In this document: piece after piece, positions 23,604 to 35,081 of the stretch
Position numbering within the stretch: position 1 is the first letter of the stretch
Layout: every line of letters starts with the position of its first letter
Assembly: GCA_013339765.2 (NCBI GenBank)
Contig: CM023454.1
Span: 144,683,211-144,747,210, forward strand
Direction of reading: 5' to 3'
From: Haemaphysalis longicornis
Lineage: Eukaryota; Arthropoda; Arachnida; Ixodida; Ixodidae
Length of the DNA: 64,000 nt
The notes under the pieces: generated by a model
Told to the model about the DNA's origin: nothing
Databases searched by the model: none
Seen by the model: only the letters and a program-made list of their open reading frames with translations
Program-made: the position numbers and the translations under genes

Positions 23604-24773
23604 TCATGTTATGTGAAGTGCCTTGCATGCGATTAGTATGTGCACCACGGATAGGGCCTCCCCGCACCTGCTGCACTGGGGTCTAGAAGATCCCGTCAGC
23701 AGATACGAGTGCGTTGCATGGGTGTGCCCTATCCGCAGTTTACCCAAGGCGACCTCCGTGTGTCTGTTGTGTGAGTCAGCTGTGTATCGTTCCAAGTGTG
23801 ACTTTATTACATGTAGTTTGTTGTCTGTCTGTTCATCCCAGTGTGTTTGCCATGTTCTGCGCAGGTGTTGTCTTATGTGTGGCTTGAGGTCTGTGTAGGG
23901 TATCGTTGTAATATCTTCAGTGTTCCTGATTGCAGCAGCAGCGGCCCTCGCGTCTGCGAACTCGTTCCCAGCGATCCCTGCGTGTCCTGGGACCCAGCAA
24001 AGGAGCAGCTCATGCTTTTGTGTATACACAGACATATTAGTGTTAAACACAAGATTAACTATGTGGTTTTTGGAGGGCTTGTGCGATGACAGTGCGCGAA
24101 GAATACTCAAAGAATCTGTATAGATGATGGAATTGGTAATCTAGTTCTCAAGAATGTGTCGTACAATAAGTAAAATTCTATACGCTTCTGCTGAAAAAAT
24201 TGTTGTGTGCACGCTCATGGTTCTGGCTGCATTGAGATTCGGACCATGAGCAGCGCACGACACCATAGTTGACGTTATAGAAGCGTCGCTGTAGAATTCT
24301 GCACGTGGGTATTTAAACTGCAAAGATAGAAAGTGCTGCAGTATTGCAGTTTGCGGTACCCGATTTTTCTCACGTTTCATAAAAGAAAGGTCGGAGGACA
24401 CAGGACGAACTTTCCAAGGAGGTAAAATGTCTGAAAAGGATGATCTGTAGACATCTAAAAACGAAGCGCTCAGATCTGAGGCTCGCTCTTTCACTCTAAG
24501 TGAAAAGGGCAGCGGAACGGATGGGCGATTTACAAAAAGCACAGATCTGGATGTGTCATTAAAGACTGGATAAAAGGGATGGTTATTCAGCGATGAAAAT
24601 GAAGCCCATGTACGTCCGTTGGTTCTCAAGGCTCCGCTTATTACACTCGGCATACAGACTCTCGACAGGGCTAGTGCGAAAAGCACCCGACGCAAGCCGT
24701 AGCCCCAAGTGGAGCACTGGGTCAAGCATTCGCAACGCGGTTTTAGTCGCCGACCCATATACCACACTGCCAT
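23604..24773 (-). pseudogene. ORF2 C-terminal part: RNase H and tail
   Basis: One frame holds the end of RT and the RNase H domain, interrupted by an in-frame TAG at 24,141-24,143. RNase H marks in order: FYSDASIT (first Asp), SAEAY (Glu), YTDSLSILRAL (second Asp), then LLCWVPGHAGIAGNEFADA, which carries the H...N...AD signature near the domain end. The tail holds LGKLRIGHTHATHSYLL and a zinc-finger-like C-x2-C...H pattern (QCSRCGEALSVVHILIAC). In this family RNase H removes element RNA from the RNA-DNA hybrid. Apart from the stop, all catalytic residues are visible. Confidence 0.8.
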
Positions 24774-25672
24774 AGTCTAAACGAGACCCAACTAAAGCAG
24801 TATAGCGCCGTAGTAGGAGTTCTTTGTCGGAACCATACGATTGGTGGGAGAGAACCTTAAGTATATTCATTGTTTTCAGACATTTATTTTTAAGTTCCTT
24901 GATGTGTGGAATTAATGTGAGTTTCTGCTCAAACACAACTCCTAAGAACTTGTGCTCCTTGTTCATAGGAAGCGACACACCATTAAGAGTAATGTCTGGG
25001 TCACGATGGACCCCGCGCTTCCTGGAGAACACAACGCAGGAGCTTTTTGCAGGATTCAATTTAAACCCATTCTTGTCTGCCCAGCCGGCAAGCTTCTTGA
25101 CACCAAGCTGGGCTTGACGTTCGCATATTGACATATTACATGATTTAAAAGATATTTGCACGTCGTCTACATACACAGAATAAGAGATTGTTGGTGGCAG
25201 TGCCTTTCCAAGAGAGTTAATCTTTACTATAAAGAGAGTGCAACTCAACACGCCACCTTGCGGCACGCCATTTTCTTGGCTGTGAACCTTTGAAAGTGCA
25301 CAACCAACTCTTACTCTGAACGTTCTCTCCGACAAATAACTTACAAGTTATAACTTGTAATAACTTACAAACACCGAATGACCTGAGGTCACTAATAATC
25401 CCATAACGCCAAACGGTGTCGTAGGCCTTCTCGAGATTGAAAAAGACAGTTAAACAGTACTGCTTATCCACGAAGGCATCGTTGATGTATGAGTCAAGTG
25501 CAACCAGTTGATCGTTTGTCGATCGCCCCACCCTAAAGCCTGCCTGGCAGCTCTCCAGAAGACCATTGTACTCGAGTAAGTACAGGAGCCTGCGATTGAT
25601 CATATTCTCGAAAAGCTTGAACAGGCAGCTCGTCAGAGCTATTGGACGGTAACTTGAGGGGGATGACGGGTC
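24583..25672 (-). pseudogene. ORF2 middle: reverse transcriptase (frameshifted)
   Basis: RT blocks follow the endonuclease frame after a shift near 25,672. Motif 1-2 is SYRPIALTSCLFKLFENM, then CQAGFRVGRSTNDQL. Motif A reads FFNLEKAYDTVW, where the first, catalytic Asp of the usual FFDLEKAYD is Asn. A small duplication around 25,340-25,365 (ACTTACAA units) shifts the frame again. Motif B is NGVPQGGVLS, motif C is YVDDVQI, and motif E is HKFLGVVFEQKL. A third shift near 24,590 joins the RNase H frame. The N-for-D change and the shifts mean no active polymerase, although motif C is intact. Confidence 0.8.
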
Positions 25673-27166
25673 CTATCCCTCCTTCAAGAAAGCCACTACA
25701 ATGGCCTCCCTCCAAGAGTTTGGAATGTGCCCCGAAAGCCATATTTTATTATATACTTGTAGAAGTGCTTCAAGTGTGTCTGCGTGTAGGTGTATCATTG
25801 TGTATGTAATGTTGTCTGTGCCTGGAACTGAGGGTTTACACGTGCTCAGAGCAGACCTCAGCTCCTGTAGTGAAAACAGGGAGTTGTAAGAAGTCTGTGA
25901 TTTGTTGTTGTAGTGTAGGGACTTCTTTTCACAAGAGGCTTTATGTTTCAGGAAAGTGTTCGTGTAGTGTGCTGAACTGGACACGTGTTGGAAGTGTTGT
26001 GCGAGTGTGTCAGCCTGGTCTTCCTGTGCGTCCCCTGTTGTACTGACCAGGGGCAGGCTGTGTGTCTGTGGTCCTTTGAGTTTGCGTATACGTGTCCATA
26101 CATTGCGTGTGTCTGTGTATGAGTTTATAGATGTTATGAATGAGCGCCAACTATCTCTTTTTGCCTCACGGCGCACACGTTTTCCGAATGCCTTGGCCCG
26201 TTTGAACAAGATGAGTTTTCCCGGCGTGGGGTACCGACGGAGGATACCCCACGCCTTGTTCTGGGCCTCTCGCGCCCGCCTAAAGTCCTCGTTCCACCAT
26301 GGCCTCCGCTGGTTGCGCGGGGCACCAGAGGCGTGGGGAATGGACTTTTCGGCGGCGTCGAGGATGTGCGCCGTGAGGAGTTGTGCGGCTTCATCTACGT
26401 GTAGGTGTCTTATAGTTGTGTAGTGTAGTTTCGATGTCTCTGTAAATGTGTTCCAGTTAGCTCGTGCTTCATTGAACCTATTATGGGAATATGAACTGCT
26501 TTGGCTTTTACCTATATATGTGTGAGGTGGGGAAGTGGTCACTGCCATATGGGTCAGTTCCCACACCCCACTCGGGAAGAGGAAATAGAACTGCGAGCCA
26601 ATAGCCAAGTCAAGACATGAGTATGTGTTGTGTCCTGTGTTATGATATGTAGGCTGTTTATTGTTGAAAAGGCATGCTCCAGAGGATGTAAGGAACCTCT
26701 CTATCAGGCGACCCCGGGCATCCGTACTAGAAGAGCCCCAAAGAGAATTGTGAGCATTAAGGTCGTCTGTTAGAATGTATGGTTCGGGCAGCTGGTCAAC
26801 CAGCGCCTCGATGTCAGAGCTCAAAAGTGTAACATCAGGAGGAATATATATGGAGCATACCGTTATCAACCTATTAAATATTATTAAGCGTATTGCTACA
26901 GCCTCAAGGATAGTGTTTAAAGTGACAGGGTGGCATGCTAAGGATTTCGGGACGATTCTGGCCACACCGCCAGAAGAGTGTGTGTAGCCATCCCTGTCTT
27001 TCCTGTATAGCAGGTAACTATTCAAGAAATTTGTGTGTTTAGAATTCAAATGTGTTTCCAGAACACACATTACACTTGGCTGATTGGTATGCAGAATCTC
27101 ATACACGTCGTCAAGATTATTCCGAAGGCCTCTGCAGTTCCATTGAACAATATTTTCTCTTCCCAT
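25673..27166 (-). pseudogene. ORF2 N-terminus: AP-like endonuclease and linker (497 aa open)
   Basis: The longest open frame in the window. It starts MGRENIVQWNCRGL (the N of the NCRG box is a metal ligand in the exonuclease-endonuclease-phosphatase family) and has ETHL at residues 37-40. The usual GDFNAH is DDLNAH at 134-139, and SCLDLAI lies at 183-189. The final SDH catalytic histidine block, expected near 205, reads LTHMAV and looks lost. Residues 220-430 are the linker with PWWNEDF and RAREAQNKAW. The frame ends at the start of RT (NSWREAIVVAFLKEG). This domain nicks target DNA to prime insertion. The start Met is 35 nt after the ORF1 stop, a tight arrangement consistent with reinitiation. 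Confidence 0.85.
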
Positions 27167-27201
27167 TATTTAGTGTAATAGCTACTGGAGTGTATATGTT
27201 T

Positions 27202-28700
27202 TTATGTGTCGTCTTTCGAGGCTGTGACTCTTGGATTGGGCTTTTTGGGCCTATCTGTAGGCTTGGACGTCCGTTGCAGGCAAGAATGGCACGACGTCCA
27301 ACTCGTCGCCCGATGTGCTGGGTGTGCCCATCGAACCGGGCCCCCCGGACTTGGCACCCCTTCGTGGGCCCTTCGTTTGACCCGCCACCGACGGAGGTAT
27401 CGGAGGCACCAGAAGTGGCACGGGCGGTGCGGTGGCGATGGGAGCCGGTGCGGGGCCCATGGTGTCAATGGCACCCTCCAACGCACTGGAGGATGGGGAG
27501 GCAGGGACGGGAGCGGCACCGGTCCCGACGGAAGAGGTTGCCACCACAACCGCTGCTGGTTGAGCGAGCGGTGCAGAGGTTGGTTGGGCTGCCAGAGGCA
27601 ACCCAGAGGGGGCGGAGGCTGGACCAAGTCCGACTCGCGGCACTGGGTCCCCACCGAGACCAGACGCCACTCCGCCCCCCGGCGAGCTGCATCGGCGTAC
27701 CTCCCCAGGGGGAAAGAGGCGAACCTCTTCCGCGCCTCTGGGAAGGTGAGGTTCTCTGTTAATTTGACATTGATTATTTTCTTTTCTTGTTGGAATTTCT
27801 CACATTTGCGGGAGTGCGCCACGTGCGATCCCCCGCAGTTAACGCAAGTGAAGGTGGTGTAGTTGCAGTTATCTGTCGGGTGGTCCTTTGCGGCGCATTT
27901 GGCACAGGTTGTTTTGCCGCGGCAAGAGTTGGTACCGTGCCCGAACCGTTTGCATTTGAAGCAGCGGCGCGGGTTTGGTATGTACGGTAGGACTGGACAT
28001 CGTATGAAGCCTGCATTGACCGACTCTGGGAGGGTTGAGCAGTCAAATGTCAAGATCAAGTGTTTTGTACGGATTTCGGTGTCATTTCGACCCATGATTC
28101 GCACTGCCGTCACACCCTGATCTCGCAGGCCATTGAGCAGATCTGTCTCTGTTTCGTTCATCAGGTCAGGATCGGAGATGACGCCCTGGGAACTGTTCAG
28201 CGTGCGGTGGGGTGTGATCTTTATGTCTGTACCTCTGATGCGGGTTTGGGTTTGAGGAGGTTGATAGATTGCTGCCTGTTGTTAATCTCGATCAGGATTT
28301 CCCCTGTTCTAAGTTTCTTGGCTTTGTAGGACTTCCCTACAATGCCCTCAAGGAACTGGAGAATGAGATTGAGAAAACAGACTGTGCAGTGACGGGCTTT
28401 GACTTGCCAAGAGATTTCATTATTAGAAAGCGGGAGAAATTGTCAGGTTTTGGAAATGTCAACTCTGGCAAGAGAGGAAAGGAGTCTTCAGTGTGGCTCC
28501 TTTTCGGGGGCCGATCACGTTTTTTTTTTTTTTGGGGGGGGGGGGGGGGGGTTTGAACTACCCATATAGCATGGGAAAAAGCAGGGGACGGGGGTACTTT
28601 CTTCGCTCCTCTTACCCTGATGCCGAGAGAGGTCCCGGGTCTCCCTGATTGGTAGACAGACAGGGAGCCCATCCGCCGGAGCTTGACCTGGGCTCCGACG
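27202..28700 (-). pseudogene. ORF1 (gag-like) with three zinc knuckles
   Basis: The N-terminal part (28,337-28,700) contains SEDSFP-like and FPKPDNFSRFLIM segments that open the RNA-binding region. After a frame change, 27,202-28,161 gives LMNETETDLLNGLRDQGVTAVR, HLILTF and the PYIPNPRRCFKCKRFGHG line that starts three cysteine motifs: CFKCKRFGHGTNSC, CAKCAAKDHPTDNC and CVNCGGSHVAHSRKC. Such knuckles bind element RNA or DNA. Near 27,690 the frame shifts: the Pro/Ala/Ser-rich tail that looks genuine (ending SGDELDVVPFLP) lies in another frame (27,251-27,670). A T14-G18 run at 28,520-28,551 (A/C on this strand) distorts the N-terminus. Confidence 0.8.
28520..28551. repeat. T14-G18 homopolymer pair
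   Basis: Fourteen T directly followed by eighteen G inside ORF1 of the I-clade LINE. On the coding strand it reads poly-Pro then poly-Lys in the alternative frame. It may be a real expansion or a sequencing or assembly artefact. Confidence 0.8.
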
Positions 28701-28870
28701 GCCACCGTTCGTGGTTTCTAACCCTCCACCTATAAACACATTGCCATGGTTGGATCCAGCTTATGTTTAGGGGCTCGGGGTCCGCGGTGTCGCCATTACC
28801 GTCACCAAGATTGCTCAAGGTGCCCCGTGCGGGGCATTTGCTATTAGTGATGTCACAAGTTATTGTGCAG

Positions 28871-29640
28871 AACAATGTACGGGGCAGTCATGCCTGTTTT
28901 CACGTGGCTTTGAGAATTTTCATGCACTGATGAAGTACTGCTGCAGCAAGGGGCCTACTATTGATATTCACAACACTGCAATTACCGATGCTGGCCAACT
29001 TGCTTTTACACTTTAGTGTCCCTTTTAGCAGGTCGGTATAGCTGCTACAGGCAAGGAGAATACGCTGAAGCAGTGGTTCAATAACACAGCGGTTCATTCG
29101 CCACTCACAACAATTGGTGCTTGACGGGTGCAGTCAGGTGCCAGTGGCAATCTTTAAAAACTGGGTGGTCCTCCCCGAAATATCGGCGGCGGTGCGTTCA
29201 CCAACGAAGCTGGCTGCCTTCAGCTGCAGTGGCCGGTGCTCTCGACAGGAACCGTGCATGAAGGCGTCCGCCTTCTACAGGGGCTCCCACGGCTCAGCCC
29301 GGATGGCAGTACACCGGTGCCACAGGTGGCCTCCTAAGATCCGGGGGTCCTTGCGGAAGGCCCAAGCGTGGCAGTGTCCTGTCCGCGGTGGTAGTGTCCG
29401 ACGCAGTCGTCAGCAGCTCTCTCTACAAGCAAGCAAAAAAATACCCCCCGCCCCCCCGGCGGGCAGGCGCGCACGCCGGTTATAAAGAATTATCCGAACC
29501 ACCCCGCATACTTCTGCGCAGGGTAATCGCAACACTCCTTCCTGGCCCGCGATCAACAAGATATGCCAGTCGCGCTGCCTCAATGCTCGGCGGTAAACAC
29601 ACGCACGTGTCTCACCCTTTCAGTCACCGTGTCTCCATAT
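28871..29640. other. Unassigned GC-rich stretch
   Basis: Frames on the plus strand (29,114-29,485 and 29,388-29,753) are Arg/Ser/Pro-rich without motifs. C-rich runs lie at 29,440-29,460. It may be the outer 5' end of the LINE or a separate repeat; nothing is decisive. Confidence 0.4.
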
Positions 29641-29870
29641 TGTCACGTGGCCAAAGACAATGGTCAAGGAAATCAACTTTATTGGAGCGAACTTGTGCTC
29701 CTCTAACAACTCACAAGAATACAGAGGCGGCGAAGCAGCGGTCAACAAATTGATTTGCACAGGCGAGTGTCGTCGAAAGGAATGTCGCGGCGACTGCTCC
29801 GCAGGCTTTTATCTTTCGCCGCAAGTGTTTTTAGAACCCTCGATTCACATCGAGAACATTGTAGATTACA
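29641..29870 (-). repeat. Possible solo LTR
   Basis: On the minus strand this stretch has a TATA-like GATAAAAGCC (RC of 29,804-29,813), an AATAAA signal about 130 bp downstream (RC of 29,678-29,683) and an end CACGTGACA at 29,641. The order TATA, poly(A) signal, ...CA end is what an LTR shows. A TGT start could lie at 29,858 or 29,870. No target duplication or partner LTR was found, so this could equally be a short gene-like unit. Confidence 0.3.
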
Positions 29871-29952
29871 GAAGATTATTCTGGGCTAGCGACGTTAGGG
29901 CGAAGCAGTCTGCTTATCTGAATGAGATATCCCGTGCGGCATAAAAATAAAG

Positions 29953-30043
29953 ATGGAACACGCGCTTCGCATGGGACGCAGATAACAGAGGCGGGCGAAT
30001 GGAACACACGCTTCGCATGGGACGCAGAAACAGAGGCGGGCGC
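29953..30043 (+). repeat. 46-bp tandem duplication
   Basis: Two adjacent copies of a 46-bp unit beginning ATGGAACAC.CGCTTCGCATG and ending AGAGGCGGGCG (29,953-29,998 and 29,999-30,043), differing by a few substitutions and a small indel. Confidence 0.85.
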
Positions 30044-30651
30044 GGCCGGGAATTAAAAACAAACAATAAATAAACAAATCCGTAGATGGTTCGCGACAGT
30101 ATAGATACACAACTTTCTTCGTCGTTTTCCTCGTGAAAACGAACAGCGTTCATGCTGAAGAGTGGTGCGGCTGATGTTCGAAACCTACGGAAGTGAAACG
30201 TAGCACGATGTGATGTGGAATGGCGGAACCTCACTCATAAACATCGTTTCAAAATGGACGCCACCACGTTTTGTGGGAGCTCCGGTGTGTTGCCGTCCTA
30301 AGCTCTCCTTTACTTCGGCCTAAATCATATATGGAGGCTAAAACACCACTTTCATGCGCCGCAATCATTAGTTCACCTCCTTGTTTGTAAACTACCTCAG
30401 GATATTTATTATGTTTTATTCGGAAAAGCAGCATTGAATAATGGTGGCCCCGTATGAGGACGCGACGCCATTTTCGTAATATTCTAGATAGACTGAACTT
30501 TTAGACGCGACTGCATCTCATTCACTCGCCTTGTCCCTCCTTACGGCGTTGTTGTTGTCCGTTCACACCCCTCCCCCATTCTCCTCGGCGCGCGAGCTGC
30601 GCTCTCCGCCGCTCACCCCTTCTCCTCTCCGATTGCGAACACTCTCTGATG
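30044..30651. other. Unassigned stretch
   Basis: No confident gene. A 61-codon minus frame at 30,249-30,434 (containing EVVYKQGGELMIAAHESGV) reads protein-like but has no match I know and no clear splice sites. It could be a small exon. Confidence 0.35.
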
Positions 30652-30894
30652 ATTGATTGATTGTAGGGTCTAACACGCCGACGCAACGCAGGTGATGAGG
30701 CGCGCCGTAGTGGTGGGCTCTGGATTAATTTTGACCACCTGGGGATCTTTAACGTGCGCCAAAATCTAGTACACACGGGCGTTCTCGCTTTTCGCCTCCA
30801 TCACAAAGCGGCCGCCGCGGCCGGGAATCGAGCTCGCAACCTTGTGCTCAGCGGGCGAAGTGCACCTAGCGAGGCGGTTATGCTACGAGAGACG
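30652..30894 (-). mobile_element. tRNA-derived SINE, copy a
   Basis: On the minus strand the order is: a tRNA-like head with an A box (TAGCATAACCG, RC of 30,875-30,885) and a B-box-like GCTCGATTCCC (RC of about 30,823-30,834); a body with GAACGCCCGTGTGTAC, a CACGTTAAAGATCCCCAGGTGGTC line and AATTAATCCAGAGCCC; and a tail of ATCA units (RC of 30,652-30,665). The body is shared with 35,096-35,248 and 58,965-59,145, so all three belong to one family. SINEs are transcribed by RNA polymerase III from the A and B boxes and moved by LINE enzymes. No clear target duplication is seen for this copy. Confidence 0.75.
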
Positions 30895-32174
30895 GAGCAT
30901 GCGCTCCCGTCGAGGACCCTGCAGAGACTGAGGGTTAACGCCTCTACCCTCGCACGTCAACCCCAACTACAACCCGGAAAGACGTGCGGACAAGAGCGAG
31001 AACCCTTACGGACACGTACGCTAGCGACACCGGCGCGCTCTTCGTGGACGCGGCACGGTACGCCGGATCAAGAGACAAGTTCGTGGCCTGGTGGCGGTAA
31101 AGGCCCACAACCGGGGAAATCTACAGCGCGTGCAGTGTGCGAGTGCGATCGGCCGCAGCAAGCTGAGGAAGCGGCAATAGCGCTCGCCCTTACGGACCAG
31201 AGGTGTTCCACGGTGTTGAGCGACTCCCGCTCTGCCATCAGGAGCTACGCCCGCAACCGTGTGTGCAAAAGTGCTGTGAAAATCTGTGAAGCGCAGTGCA
31301 GTGACTCCAATGCAGCGGACACTGTGCCGGCCACCTACCTTCGGTGGTTCCCGGCGCACACCCCCGCGACCAGCGGCCCGCACCCCAACCGCAACGAGAC
31401 GGCGGACGCCGCCGCGCGTGCTCTCCACCCACCGCGCGGAGGCGGCCGGAGGGACGGGCCCGCTGAACGCCTCCGAGGAACCGCACGAAGGCCGGACCGG
31501 GTGGCGTGTGAGTGGCGGTGTGGTGCGTGCAGCGAGTGCGAGTGTTCGGTGTAGCGAAATGTCGGGCCCCAGTGAGGTGAGCGAGAACGAAGAGGAGGCG
31601 GACCCGCTGCTGGGATACGCCGAGATGTTGGACTGGTACCGTGCCGGTCGCCAGACCATGCCACCGCCTCATCCAAGACTCACGCGAGAGCAGGCAGTGC
31701 GGTTTAGGCAGCTGCAACCAACTCTGTGCTCACGCCGGCGCTGGCGCGCTTACGTGTGCCCGGAGGTGTTTGACAGTGAGCAGTGCAGGTGTGTGGAAGT
31801 GCAACAGCGACTCTTACCCACATTCTCTGGGACTGCACTACGGACCTGTGTCCACCCGGGTCACACCCGGGGGGCTTACCGACGGACGTGGTGTGGGCTA
31901 TGCAGTCAAGAGACTATGAAGTGCATTTGCAGGTAGTCCAGCGGGTCGAGGCGGCTCTCGCCCGGCAATCCGAGGGCGGGCTGATGCCGCGCGGGACCGA
32001 GGGATGCGAGCCCTGGGGACCGCCGGCGGTCCGGCCGGCCGAGTGGAGGTCGGGGGGACACCGCGGCTTGACGACAGGCCTAGAATAGTTCGGGCTGTGG
32101 GCGATCCTGCGTGGTCCGCCTGCAGCCTCCGTAGGATTTTTGATCCAATAAAGTCGATTTCTCTCTCTTCTCTC
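30895..32174 (+). pseudogene. 3' part of a second I-clade LINE: RNase H and C-terminal tail
   Basis: A plus-strand, 5'-truncated copy that starts right behind the SINE head. RNase H marks are ALFVDAARY (first Asp, near 31,040), EEAAIALALT (Glu), LSDSRSAIRSY (second Asp), YLRWFPAHT, and NRNETADAAARAL with the H-N-x3-D-like end. The tail includes RQTMPPPHPRLTREQAVRFRQLQ and THILWDC (zinc-finger-like end), typical of I-clade LINEs in this type of genome. Frames change at about 31,100, 31,560 and 31,790. The 3' end shows AATAAA at 32,147-32,152 and a TC-rich tail to 32,174. It is GC-rich and a different family from the 23-28 kb element. RT is absent. Confidence 0.8.
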
Positions 32175-32219
32175 AGCAGCAGAACGCCTTAGCCACTGAG
32201 CACCGCTGCGGGTGCGAAC

Positions 32220-32273
32220 ATTGGATTGGATTCGATTGGATTGGCTTGGCTTGGCTTGGATTGGATTGGATTA
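32220..32273 (+). repeat. ATTGG/CTTGG pentanucleotide repeat
   Basis: About ten units of GATTG/GCTTG without large interruptions, just downstream of the LINE tail. Confidence 0.9.
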
Positions 32274-35081
32274 AAGTGATTGTGTTGGATTATGTTGCGT
32301 GATAGCCGCGCCACGTTGAGCCGCGGCAGGGGGTTCACGGCACGTTTCACGCGATGGGAGGATCAACCTAATGGAAACAACAACGGAACCCGCTATGCGT
32401 CGCATCTACAGAGGGGTTTCCGCGAGGGGAGGTGGGAGTAATTTTTTTTCTCACCTCTAGACAGCTGACACTGCGAAACCTCTAAATATGGAAGTTTTCA
32501 GCAGTGAATATAATAATTCATGACTGAAAGGGCTAAGCGCCGATTGCCAGCGTGGGTGCGTACGCCCTTTAAGAGTCTATGCTGTACCGTAAAGCTATTA
32601 GGGCTCTGCTGGGCAGGTGTACTGAACTATGCTCCTGTGCTATGTCGCTTTTACATCCCAATAGATTTACACCCTCTTTTCCTTTTTTAAAGTGTAGCTG
32701 CAATCGTTGAGGTGCAAAAAGTTGTCGAAACATGAAAAAGTTCAGCGCAGTTCTTTGTGCTCCAGATGAGTGAGCTACATTCTGCTCATGTTACAGCTTG
32801 TGGCATTTCAGCTGCCCACAGGGAAAGGGAAAGAGAAGACGACTCACCTGCTTATATAGAAAACAAAACACTTTGCATATGGGAATGGCACTGGTTAGCC
32901 ATGGCCATTCAAATTGGCCCGGTTTCCCATAGAGAAAAATCTTCGTAAATATGCTGGTAAGCACAACTGTCATTTTTTCACTGAAACAAAATAGACCACA
33001 AAATGCACTCTTTGTGTAAAGTTAGAGCGCAAGTGAAGAAGTGGTTTGTTCATAAAATGTTTTTTTAAAAGGCTCATTTGGCGTCCTAACGGTCTGTTAG
33101 GTATTTAATTGTTCGCTTGATGGCATAAACCAGTTTAATTGTAACTGACCCAGTACCCAGTTTAAGGTAATTAATTGTAAATACTGTACTTGCTGGGACT
33201 TCTCCACTTGTTTGACTTTGTTCTAGATTCATTCAGCTTTCTCAATGCAAAGAGGTGCATGTGGTGTACGATTATTGAATGCAGTAGGCTTTTTCGGATG
33301 AGACAAGTCAAAGCGGTCAGAAGTCGCGAGCTTCGTCTTTCTCATTTGTGGCCAGTTAAAACTCTTTCTACTCGATAAAAATGTATTACCCACCCGTGAC
33401 AGTTTAAGAAAAGGCTACGCAGGAACCTGCAGCCTTATGCCAAGGGTAGGCACCGGTTAGGAAAAAACAGTATAGAAAAAACTTCTGCCGTTGTGCGCAT
33501 GCTACTTGAAGCATGCGCACATAATCGATTGGTCACTGCCACCCAACAATGTTCTCCAATGTACAATTTTATGAACATTATTGGTGCACTGAATCTGTGC
33601 GTTTCTTAAGAAAGACAAGACTGACAGACAGCAAAGGTCATTTTAAAGCTATATTGAGAGCACGTGTAATACACATCACTTTGCTGGCTTGTGATCACAG
33701 TCATTCAGGAATCAGCGTCTTCAGTTTTCTCGGTGTGCTGTTTTGTAAGGCAAACTTCGAAGTAATTTTGAAGCGCTACTTAGAACACTTATATCACACA
33801 TAACTTGGTTGGCTTCATATCTACGTCATCCTGAAACCAACTGGTCCTGTTTTCAACTTGTCCATCAACTTCGTTTTACCACAGCAGCTGAAAACAATGT
33901 CTAGAAAATAGTCACAATAAGATGATTACCAAAACCCCGGCATACAAAACATTATTTTATATTTTATTAAAACCGGGTGCAAAACGCATGCAGTTGACCA
34001 ATTTTTTAAACTTAAAATTGACCACGAAACTAGAGGGTGGCAAAACAGCTCACTTCTGTGCGCAGCTCAGTTCACTGAAGTGAACCGGTTCATTTGAACG
34101 GTTCAGTGGTTAATTTAGTTTTTAAACTGGTGCTAACAATGCATAATCTAAATTATTACTTATTTTTATTGAGACATTTATTTTGTAACAACATGCGGTG
34201 CATTTGTATTGAAAGAAAGTGGCCTCACCATCATTACATGTTTCCCACTTCATAGCCTTAGTTAACTTGCTCAACTACATTCCATTCTTTGAAAAGCTCT
34301 TTTAACCAGAAAAGTTAACGAAGACTAAAAATCTTGAAATTTCCCATTACAAATCATACAAGTGATGTAAGAGTAAGAAAGCTATACACAGAGTATTTAG
34401 TGTTCCAACTGGCCATTACGACACAAATGGTATAACGGAAGAGATTTGACCCACACCTACAATCACAGTAATGTTTCATGGTAACGGCTTCAGATGGCAG
34501 CATGAGGGCTCGTTTTCCCTGAAACGACTTCGGCAGGTGGTTGGCCTGAAGAAACCCCGTGGCGCCATACTGGTACGGTGTTATTCGGCAGCACCACCAA
34601 TCTCGGGAACTGTGGCTAAAAGCGACTAGCGCTTGTCCTAATATTGTACAGAGGCAGTGTGTGTGCGCGTGTGTGCATTGAACGTCTAAGGATCGGCGAC
34701 GTGACACCGGCCTGTGACCCTTTTAAAAAAGAGTGCAGCGTGCCACACGGCGATGGCGTCACCGGGCCAGCAATGGGAATTACGAGAAGCAGGGGAGAGG
34801 CAAGAATGCTGGGAAACACCAATGAAGGCATGTTGGTACCGTCTTGGAACGCCACTCGAACCCCCGATAAGAACGTTTTTTGTGACTACATAAGTGGCAC
34901 ATTACGCCCCTGGAGGACACGATGGGCCAGCGGTCACTGACGGCGTGGGAGGAGGAGTGGAAGAATGGCAAACGGTATTCAAAGAGGAGGCCAACCGGAC
35001 GAGAGCAGGGAGGGAGATGCCGATGCAGATCCGGGCAGTGAGATTGGGGGACAGCGATCCGCGGAGTGGACCAGACTAGTC
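32274..35081. other. Long unassigned stretch
   Basis: No gene is recognised. 32.3-34.3 kb is AT-rich. About 34,640-35,080 is purine-rich and GC-balanced and appears to continue after the SINE at 35,263, so the SINE split one older sequence. That older sequence (34.6-35.7 kb) ends near ATTAAA at 35,690 and might be an LTR or exon-like transcript end, but no ends or partner were found. Confidence 0.4.

Larger units (their letters stand above)
23311..28870 (-). mobile_element. Near full-length I-clade LINE
   Basis: About 5.5 kb on the minus strand with the complete I-clade plan. A 5' UTR runs from roughly 28,870. ORF1 has zinc knuckles; a 35-nt gap leads to ORF2 with endonuclease, reverse transcriptase and RNase H; a short 3' UTR ends in CATCATCATCATG (RC of 23,312-23,325). 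RNase H downstream of RT separates I-clade relatives from CR1, L2, RTE and Jockey. ORF1 has at least one frameshift and a homopolymer-expanded N-terminus. ORF2 has about three frameshifts, one in-frame stop and changed catalytic residues, so the copy is inactive. It is the largest and best preserved element in the window. The exact 5' end is uncertain. Confidence 0.85.
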
